64,000 nucleotides of DNA from Doris montereyensis (lineage: Eukaryota; Mollusca; Gastropoda; Nudibranchia; Dorididae): positions 1 to 64,000 of the forward strand of contig JAXRKP010001364.1 of assembly GCA_037039925.1 (NCBI GenBank), read 5' to 3'. The translations under genes and the position numbers were made by a program. The notes under the pieces were generated by a model. That model ran no database searches. It had not been told where the DNA came from and saw only the letters and a program-made list of their open reading frames with translations. Numbering within the stretch: the first letter of the stretch is position 1; every line of letters starts with the position of its first letter. Of this stretch, positions 56,746-64,000 are shown one piece after another.

Positions 56746-57579
56746 TGTTTTCTAGCCTCTGACTTACTCCAAAAGACTTGGCTTTGTTTTATAATAAAAA
56801 GTTATTGCGCTCTCTTCAAACAATGACTTCATCTAAGTTGCCTCTTTGGTTTCCTTACTTTTACTTTTAGATGCATGAGTGACAAAGTGGCATATGGTTT
56901 GCATGTTTACATTTCATTGTCAATAGTTTAAAAGGATGACAAGAGGCATTTCTGACAGGAAAGGAAGTCTTTCTGTATTGACTGGCACCATCCATGTCTG
57001 CGTACAGTGTTACGGTCATAACAGAAAAAAACGGGAATTTCCTGGGTGAGAAATAGTAACATTTGTTTTCTGGTGGATATTTTTTCATGTTATGGTAGAA
57101 TTAGGTACCACAAGTGAAAAATTCATTCCCACCATTTAAATGTTTAGCATATAGTTTTGTAATCTACTCAGTATAACTAAAACAATAATAAAAAAAAAAG
57201 AATTATCAAAACCCATCAACAAACAACTGAGATATGATTTGTTTAAATTTTATTGGACTTTGGAAGACCAACATTGCAGATTCATTAGCCAAAAAATGAA
57301 TGATAAAACAAGAATTTCATTTGTTAGAGCTGCATTGAGATAATAAGTTCAAGAAATATATATGGCTTTCAAAATTGGAAAAATCACTAAGTTTGGCTTG
57401 TCTGATGTCCAGTGTGTACCATGGAGTTGTTGATCAACATGTAACAGTTCGAGCTTTTAATGGCGCATGTTGCTCAAGCGCTTCAGTAAGATGTTGATTG
57501 TAAAATTCTGCCATGTTTTGTCTTTTCAATGGTGACATAAGAGAGAACACAGACTTGCTTTAAAGGCATTTGAGTCAAT
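56746..57579. other. No recognised gene
   Basis: AT-rich. A short minus-strand ORF at 56867-57088 has no recognised domain. Confidence 0.4.
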
Positions 57580-58191
57580 GGCTTTGATGTTTCTGGATGT
57601 CACACTTCGTTTCTTTGGAGTCGGCTTTGAAGCTCTCAACAAGCTCAAACCCCACCACAACAATGGTTCATCGGAAGACAAAGTCTGGTGTCGTCGACGC
57701 CGAAATTCCAACACCCGTCGCTGAATACAATATTCACATGGGCGGTGTTGATCTTGCCGACCAATATCGTGCCTCATACCAAGTCGGCAGGGCGAGTAAG
57801 AGGTGGTGGCGATATGTATGTTTTGGTTTTTAGTCCAAAGTGCACTGATAAATTCGTTTTTGCTCCTCAAGTCAGCTGTGCCAAATGCAAAAAGAGGATC
57901 GGCCGCTGCAAAGCATCTGACTTTCCGCCTCAGTGTGATGAAAAGCCTTCTCCTGCGGTCATCAACGACCACTACAAGGCAACGGCCAGACATGCCAGCC
58001 ATTGGCCGGTCTGTGAACAGTGGTGTCATCCACAAGAGTAGCCGTCTCGAAGGCAGGAAAAAACGGTGTTATCAGTGTTCAGTCAACAAAACCCTAAAGG
58101 CCGCACCCCTGAAACTGTCTATGGCTGTGGTATTTGTGAAGTACATCTTTGTGAAGGACAATGCTATGTTAAATTTCACAAATTATTATAG
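57580..58191 (+). pseudogene. piggyBac transposase, copy G (C-terminal third)
   Basis: The only piggyBac copy on the plus strand. From about 57597: STSSNPTTTMVHRKTKSGVV, IPTPVAEYNIHMGGVDLADQ (third catalytic Asp), YQVGRASKRWWRY, FWFLVQSALINSFLLLKSAV, then RLEGRKKRCYQC and, after a shift near 58100, PETVYGCGICEVHLCEGQCY and VKFHKLL, stop at 58191. It shares its distinctive spacing and wording with copy A at 17 kb. The first two thirds are absent. The long ORF on the opposite strand (57526-58035) is its shadow. Confidence 0.85.
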
Positions 58192-58339
58192 AAAATTTAA
58201 TTTTTATCATTTAACCTTGGAATACCCAGGATGGTTTTCAGGCACCCAAAAAATCTTCCTATGGCCTCAATAGAGTCATGGGCTCTAAAATACTACCCAC
58301 AGGAAGTGTTATCCTGATGAGACCAATATTATGTAATTT

Positions 58340-58500
58340 GTGGCTGGTTGCAAATTACAATTGCAGGTTGCAAATTTGCAACTCTGGGCATCTGAACGTA
58401 CAATGATGGAAAAGATGAGGTTGCAAATTTGCCACTCTGGGCATCTGAACGTACAATGATGGAAAAGATCAGGTTGCAAATTTGCCACTCTGGGCAGCAA
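58340..58500. repeat. 53-bp tandem repeat, about three copies
   Basis: The unit contains ACTCTGGGCATCTGAACGTA and GGTTGCAAATTTGC. Confidence 0.92.
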
Positions 58501-58720
58501 GCCTCAAACAATACATTTGGTGGTGCGCCCCTCAGACACACTTTTCTGCAACAATTCTGCGTACTTTCTTTCCCTCTGATTTAGAGAATGATTACCCTTC
58601 ATTGTTTTCGTAACTACCTGGCACTTCACAACAAAATGGCCACCCATACTCTGAAACATACACACCAGAATACAAAAGTCACACAGAGTAACATTTATTT
58701 CAGAGAAGAAAATCAGCTGA

Positions 58721-59600
58721 CTATGGATAATGGTACTTGTCGAAGCAATTTGTGTTTTTCTTCAAACACAGTCTCACATTGCACTTTGTGCAAGATGTCT
58801 CGCAAAATTCAGTTTTGCATAAAGCACACTTCCCCCTCTTTTGTAAAGTCAATGCGGTGATCGATGCGATCGTACCGCACCTCTGCAGGTGGCTGTACCT
58901 GGGCTGTTTTCGTGGAGGGGGAGTAGTAGGATTAGGCATCTGAGCCTCTTCCTGGGTTGGTCTGCCTGGCTTTTTCCCTCCATCCACCTTGATGAGGCAG
59001 GTTGCCACGTACGCCTGGAACTCTTTCAGTTTCATGATGTCCTTTTTGGCATCACCCATAGCCAAATGAGTTCTTCTGTAGATGATCCATGCATTGGCCA
59101 CAGCGATCTTTATTGTGAACCAGAAAATATGCATGTACCAGCGCTTGGATCGAATCTGGTACCTGCACTTTGCACACATCCGGTCCAAGTAGTCCACCCC
59201 TCCCATTTGCTCATTGTAGACTTTCACCATGTTAGGGCGTGGCACAGCTTTGAAGCCTTTGCTTTTCTTGTCCCACCTAGTCACATTCTCTTTGGGGTTT
59301 TCACCAACATGTGAGGAAAGCAAAGTAACACATTTTGTGTCCATCCATTCCATCGGACAGCAATGACTTTCCTATCCACCTCACACGATAGTCACTTGCC
59401 CCTCTTCCCTCCTTTGCTAGAGCTTTCTCACTCTTGAGATCGCATGATTGCAACCTGTTTTTCCTGACAGTTCCAGTGTAGTGGATACCACTGGCCATCA
59501 ATTTTTCAATGACCGGTATTCCACTGAAGAAGTTGTCTGCACAAATTTTGAAATTTTTGTCTTTCCGCGTTGGAATTTCCACTTTAAGAGAAATCACAAG
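58721..59600 (-). pseudogene. piggyBac transposase, copy H (C-terminal half)
   Basis: Starts at about 59597 with ISLKVEIPTRKDKNFKICAD, DNFFSGIPVIEKLMASGIHY (second catalytic Asp in ADNFFSG) and TGTVRKNRLQSCDLKSEKAL. After a shift near 59350 one frame of 210 codons gives KVYNEQMGGVDYLDRMCAKC (third Asp), RSKRWYMHIFWFTIKIAVAN and a tail with KCALCKTEFCETSCTKCNVR. The first Asp region and the N-terminus are missing. The upstream edge touches copy I. Its MGGVDYLDRM variant marks a different subfamily from copies A, C-E and G. Confidence 0.87.
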
Positions 59601-59687
59601 AGAGACATGATGGATGATTCAATTGAATGACCATGAGGGCCAGGAAGTGCATAAATATTTTAGTCGTCCACTTTGAGGTTCGACGAC

Positions 59688-60134
59688 TTAGAGGTAGAGA
59701 TAAGAAAGCAGTTGATCGCTCTGATCAACGGCAGACATATTCTTGCTGTAACTGTAATCCACGACGACTTCAGGTTTCGTTTTGTTGGTGACGTTTCGAG
59801 TGGTAACTACTAACAGTGTGCTCATCCGCCGAGTTGGATCGGTTGCTGATGTGAGCATGTTGACCTCACGTTTGTCTCGCCATTTCAAGGCCACCAAATC
59901 TCCTTTCCTCCTGTAAGTCGTCTGACCAACTCTCAGTAGGGACTGTTTTGCCACGTCCTTCGGCAAAATGCCAACTCTATTTGATCGCACAGTTCCGGTG
60001 TACATGGTGTTTCGTTCAACAAGGCGTTCAAACAATTCGGGGCACGAATAATAATTGTCTGTGTAAAGATGACACCCCGAGCCGAGTAGGGGCTCCATCA
60101 GACGAGTGACGACATCCGCTGGTCTGTTGCTCAT
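59688..60134 (-). pseudogene. piggyBac transposase, copy I (central segment)
   Basis: One open frame of 148 codons: DVVTRLMEPLLGSGCHLYTD, DNYYSCPELFERLVERNTMY (second Asp in YTDNYYS), TGTVRSNRVGILPKDVAKQS, LVALKWRDKREVNMLTSATD and SKNMSAVDQSDQLLSYL (third Asp). Both ends are truncated: the start is fused at about 60130 to a different transposase-like gene, and copy H begins after its end. It shows yet another subfamily (SAVDQSDQ instead of GGVD). Confidence 0.85.
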
Positions 60135-61260
60135 TTACGATGACATTTGCAAAAAATGCTGTAACCGCTGATGCCACCATATTGGAATCCTTTCCATCTT
60201 CCCACTCAAGCCATGTGTAAAGATGGATGTCATCCTTCTTTTTGTGTTCCATCTGCTATGTGGTTTACAATTCCAAAGACATGGAGATAGAGCTGGCGAC
60301 TGTAGTATGCTTGACCAATGGGCGTTCGAAGCAGGACAAGATTTTCCATCATGTCAAAACAAATTGTTGTGTCTCTCACTTCGTTTAAGAGATTATAAAA
60401 TGCCCGTTGACGCCTACGGTGAAGGATAAATTCTGCTGCCAATATCTTTTTGGCATCCTCCATTAGTGCATCGCTCCTGATCTGGTTCGGAATTTGGTGC
60501 ACGTAGAGCAAACATCAGTGGCTAAGCTTCCGAAACCAAGATTGAAGTTTTTGCAGAACACAGAATAATAAAAAGAATATGACATACCCATGTTGTTGTT
60601 GTCCCTAAACAGTTTAAACATTTTAGCCACAGAAAGTTCATGTGGCAGATACTTTCGACCAGGACAGTCTTTCCGGCTGTAATGGCTAGATTTACATTTG
60701 AACGATTTGATGTGAGTGATGACAGCCTCACGCTTCTCCTCATCTCTGTCAGCATTTCGTCGACCACCCCTCATCTCAGGTCTGCTTTCCTTATTTTCTG
60801 CAAAGTATTCTGCAAGGCGAGTAACTCGATCTTTTGAGATGCCTGGGAAACAAGAGAATTTAAACAAGGAAAAATTTGTGAAAACATGTTACAATATCAT
60901 GAATGTCATAGGCTACCTGTGCTCATAAAAAAATTTTGTTGAGTTGAAATAAAGGTTATTCAATGGAAAGGAGTTTGTGAACTTTTCTTCATTATAAATT
61001 TATTTTTAAAAACGTGGAACTTGCTTTTTCCACTTGGATTTTTTTGGTCTTTTTTGTTGTTGTCTTCTTTTGTTTTGCTTATCTAAAACAGAACAGAAAG
61101 TTGCCTTGCACACTTTGATTTTGCCCAGTCCTGACAGGAGATAACATGTTGTCATGTTTTGTCGAGCCTTCTTGCGCTCCTCATCTTTGGTGCGGAGACG
61201 CTGCGCAACAGAGACAGTAATCAGCCTTAACCATCGAACTGGCCTATAGATATAAAGTGC
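60130..61260 (-). pseudogene. 'HYSRK'-family transposase-like gene with intron
   Basis: Exon 1 (about 61260-61083): DEERKKARQNMTTCYLLSGL, KIKVCKATFCSVL. Exon 2 (from 60842): GISKDRVTRLAEYFAENKES, VITHIKSFKCKSSHYSRKDC, KYLPHELSVAKMFKLFRDNN, FNLGFGSLATDVCSTCTKF, then in shifted frames AAEFILHRRRQRAFYNLLNE, AYYSRQLYLHVFGIVNHI and HLYTWLEWEDGKDSNMVAS. Joining the exons gives FCSVL-GISKDR in phase, but the donor reads G|ATAAG, so the GT is mutated. The family is widespread but unnamed in animal genomes (recollection). Its nuclease half is missing, replaced by piggyBac copy I. Confidence 0.6.
60843..61082 (-). other. Putative intron with mutated donor (ATAAG)
   Basis: A 240-bp gap: good TTTCCCAG acceptor, but AT in place of GT at the donor. 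Confidence 0.5.
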
Positions 61261-61861
61261 TGTGATGGCCAGGCTAATTTTAGTAAATAGGGGAGGGGAT
61301 GGAAAAGAGGAAAAGGGGGCTAAGTATGATGTCAGTGTCAGAGGTATAGATAGGTATACATTTTCTGAAAGGTAATAGGTTAGGGAATAACATTCCATCG
61401 GTATTGGGACGATATGTATGAGTATGACCTTGATGACCCTGACCTTGACCTTACACTGTCGGTTAATAAAGATGGTACTTTTTACCATTTCAAACTTCCA
61501 TAAATCTTTTAAGGCAATTTTGTAAGTCTTTATTTTAGTTTCAGCAAAATCTACAGGTTATGACCTTTCAGAAAATGTATAGATGTTATTTAATGTAAGG
61601 GTTTATGATGTCAATTGACATTGTTATGGCCATTTATATTACATTCATATTGTGTTCCGAAAAGAAAAAAAACGTGATTGTGATTGTTCGCTGAGTAAGG
61701 AAGCATGCATAGATAATGGTTACAGAATGAAAAATAAAAACAGTCATTGCACATCAACTGGCATTCATTCTTCAATACATTATACTTATACATTTGTGTG
61801 TTTGTGTCACTCACACTGGGAATTATTTGACATGGGACATATTATGACATAGAGACCTACC
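61261..61861. other. No recognised gene
   Basis: AT-rich with a short repeated phrase GACCTTGA near 61425-61452. No coding domain. Confidence 0.4.
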
Positions 61862-62945
61862 CTAAACTACTAAACTCTTGTCCTCTTGCGCGTCATTCCC
61901 TGGTCTGTGCGATGGACTAGATCTCTCGCGAGTCGCAGTGTTTGTGGCATCCCACCTGGCAACCAGGACACCAGTACCTGGTCCTTTTCCTTCCTTTGCT
62001 GCTTTTAGAATCAGTAGCCCTATCACTACATACAAAGCAGTCTCGTTCCTTTTGCCGTCCAGTAAAGCCAGCTGGTGATCGGTATTTGCCGAAGGTGGCG
62101 GAAGATTACGCTGCGGATCTGATGTAACTTGGCAGAGAGCCCTGACAATCAGGATGATGTATTTGTCCCTTGGCATTGATCTTTGTCTTGATTGAAGTGA
62201 TTGTTTCAGGCACATATTGAAGAGGATCCATGAATTCAGAATGGATATAATATATATCCAATAAGTTTTGAAAGATCTTCACCCAGTACCGCCTCGTGGA
62301 TCTCTCATAGGCTAAATGGCAGATCTGCTTATCACTATCACTTATGTCCACTCCTCCCATAAATGAATTGTAGTGGTAAATAAGAGTTGGTTTGTTCAAC
62401 TGTCTACCCCTAATAATCATCTCCTCCATCTCAGCATTGTGAGCAGTGCTCAAAGGAGCACTGGCTTTGGCCACGATTTTTCTCGCGAAAGGACACATTT
62501 CCCCTTTCCTCCAGAAAGTAGCCTCCCCCACAGCATGTCTTCTATTTCTTTCTTCAGGTAGCCCTTTGCTGTTTGCTCTTATAGTCCCTGTAACTGTAAG
62601 AAGAGTTTTTTGGCCCCAAAGATACTCTGCAACTGCCGGCTTAGTGTAAAAATTATCCGTTACCAAGTGGTAACCTTTGTTTAGAAGCCGCGATTCTGTC
62701 AGTCTTTGAACCACACCAAATGCTTGCCCCTGTTCATGGTGCTCATCAAAATCTTTACCTGAGTTAAGCTCCAGGTGTATAACATAACCATTACTATCAC
62801 ATAATTGGAACTTTTTTATTCCAAACCTCGCGTGCCTTTTTTTATTTGGCATGAATTGTATGTAAATAATCCTATTTTTCATGCCTATCATCGATTGAAA
62901 TGTTTTTTGATGGTATATAGAATGTCTTTGCAGCACTGTTCACCT
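61862..62945 (-). pseudogene. piggyBac transposase, copy K
   Basis: Begins near 62945 with a shifted remnant of the first-Asp region (FYIPSKNISIDD), then 62936-62106: YIQFMPNKKRHARFGIKKFQ, LCDSNGYVIHLELNSGKDFD, KGYHLVTDNFYTKPAVAEYL (second Asp), TVTGTIRANSKGLPEE and HYNSFMGGVDISDSDKQICH (third Asp). After a shift near 62100 the tail reads HQLALLDGKRNET, and in another frame RTRYWCPGCQVGCHKHC, the zinc ribbon, to about 61862. N-terminal sequence is missing. This is a fourth piggyBac subfamily in the window (GGVDISDSDKQ). Confidence 0.87.
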
Positions 62946-63271
62946 TATCTAAAACCACTCTCACCTTACACTGTTAAACCATAGATCGAAGCCAACCTCA
63001 CCTTTTTTCTCTTTTGTAACATCATTGAGAATGAGAATGAGATGTTTCATCCTCCGAATGAGTTGAAACTCCTTACCATGTGACTACTTTAGTGAAGTAC
63101 AGCGTTTTATATTTCCTCTGAGGTAGACCAATAATCTGAAACTTTCTTTTTTGGAACAAGACCTATATTCAGAAGAACTACATACCGTACTGTTTTAGCT
63201 TTAGCATGGATAGTCCATTCGCAGGCCATTTGTGGTACCGTACCTACTGTGTCTGTGGTCATCCATCCATT
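62946..63271. other. Spacer, no gene recognised
   Basis: Between piggyBac copy K and the pogo-like fragment. It may contain the lost upstream part of copy K, but no motif is seen. Confidence 0.4.
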
Positions 63272-63690
63272 TTACCGTTGTCTCATCCTCAAGAAATTGG
63301 CTTGCATAACGATTGGTTTGAAAATCATTTTTGTGCGACCAGGGTCGTCGGTTAGGTTCGTTTCATGGTAGTTCATTATATTTTGTGGAGGTTTGCCTTC
63401 GATGCAAGTTTGAAGCTCGGTGAAGTTTTTGTTTATTGTCTCTCTTTCTCTTGAAACACCTGCTCTTTTTCGGGAAATGTTTTGACAAATCCTATTTTTA
63501 TATTCTATCTTTGTGCCTCTCCATGAAACTGCTGACCCAATCATCTCCGGTCACATTATTTTTGAAACACTTAACCGTCCTTCCTTCTTTATCAAGGATT
63601 CTCTTAACGTTCATCTTGAGGTCCATTGTGTCGAAAGGGAACCCCAGTCTGACAGCTGAATCAAGTGATCCACTAATGATCAAAACAAAC
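63272..63690 (-). pseudogene. pogo/Tigger-like transposase, N-terminal part
   Basis: Read leftwards: PFDTMDLKMNVKRILDKEGR, VKCFKNNVTGDDWVSSFMER and HKDRI (63683-63498), then after a shift ICQNISRKRAGVSRERETIN, FTELQTCIEGKPPQNIMNYH and ETNLTDDPGRTKMIFKP. DW--SFM-RHKDR is the CENP-B-type second helix-turn-helix; N-Y-(D)-E-T-N-L-DDPG is the start of the DDE domain, where the expected Asp is here His (NYHETNL). The catalytic remainder is missing. It complements, but need not derive from, the pogo C-terminal segment at 50 kb. Confidence 0.7.
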
Positions 63691-63984
63691 TAATATTTCA
63701 CATTCATGACATGCTGACTTAACTTTTTCTTTACAATGCTTCACTTCACAAATGCCGGGACTAAACGTAGGGTCTCTGTCAGAGTCGTACGCATTTTCAT
63801 CATCCCTCTCATAATCGTACATCGCTTCATCACTACTGGTACTGGTAGTACTACTAGTAGTACTGTTGTCTAAATTTTCAGCAACCAAGCGTCTCTTTCC
63901 AAGCCTTGTGAAAGGAATGTCTTCTTCGCTTATTGTTCTTTTTAGAGAAGCTGGAGGAATATCCTCATCGTCGCTCTCTGCCAT
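63673..63984 (-). CDS. Acidic N-terminal ORF with Cys/His cluster
   Basis: An ATG at 63984 opens 103 codons: MAESDDEDIPPASLKRTISE, a Ser/Thr-rich stretch, YDYERDDENAYDSDRDPTFS and a terminal Cys/His cluster PGICEVKHCKEKVKSACHEC...CFDH that could bind zinc. It ends just where the pogo-like fragment starts in another frame on the same strand. I cannot say whether it is the first exon of that gene or the N-terminus of another transposase-like protein. The sequence upstream of the ATG is cut by the window edge after 16 bases. Confidence 0.45.
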   Translation of the reverse strand: MAESDDEDIPPASLKRTISEEDIPFTRLGKRRLVAENLDNSTTSSTTSTSSDEAMYDYERDDENAYDSDRDPTFSPGICEVKHCKEKVKSACHECEILVCFDH

Positions 63985-64000
63985 TCTTGCAAGCTGAAAC

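Noticed and set aside
57526..58035. 169-codon ORF on the minus strand
   Set aside because: Antisense to piggyBac copy G, which has clear motifs on the plus strand.

Overview
The window looks like invertebrate animal DNA, most likely from a gastropod or another mollusc. It is AT-rich, has spliced gene remnants with GT-AG introns, long CT/GA and GT microsatellites, tRNA-derived SINEs and a wide mix of cut-and-paste DNA transposons. The mollusc assignment is inference from this repeat style, not from a marker gene. I find no convincing conserved host gene and no rRNA, genuine tRNA gene or CRISPR array. Almost every coding stretch is a transposase, a transposon accessory gene or a transposase-like gene, and nearly all are broken.

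Layout. 1-5 kb: simple repeats and unrecognised ORFs. 5.1-6.8 kb: a PIF/Harbinger scrap abutting a hAT gene. 7.73-12.28 kb: a two-gene Harbinger element (transposase on +, MADF-domain protein on -) bounded by inverted repeats, with two SINEs inside. 12.65-13.53 kb: a non-autonomous hAT-like element with an exact 8-bp target-site duplication (TSD). 13.66-16.0 kb: further MADF and Harbinger pieces. 16.9-24.0 kb: two piggyBac genes with a SWIM-finger fragment and an unclassified transposase-like gene (family X) between them. 24.2-27.8 kb: hAT pieces and an 'SDGCSSQYK'-family fragment. 30.1-36.0 kb: a transposase-like gene and an OTU-protease-like gene, apparently one locus split by a 2.7-kb hAT element. 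37.0-44.4 kb: a C48-protease-like fragment and four piggyBac copies in a row on one strand, the last fused to a hAT tail. 45.5-47.6 kb: a P-element-like transposase. 48.21-50.93 kb: a Merlin-type element with long TIRs, an exact 8-bp TSD and a pogo C-terminal segment inside. 51.2-52.4 kb: a 41-bp satellite. 52.4-56.8 kb: a second, decayed family X copy and a 46-bp satellite. 57.6-62.9 kb: four more piggyBac pieces and a spliced transposase-like gene. 63.3-64.0 kb: a pogo-like fragment and an acidic ORF reaching the window edge.

The genes do not form a pathway. The window is a transposon graveyard in which elements land in or beside each other, making chimeric ORFs, and in which short coding segments have repeatedly expanded into tandem repeats. 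Most informative are the structures that can be checked to the base: the Merlin element, the non-autonomous hAT-like element, the Harbinger pair, the split OTU locus and the in-frame minisatellites. Single-base homopolymer shifts in several transposases could be assembly errors, so 'pseudogene' is provisional for the best-preserved copies.
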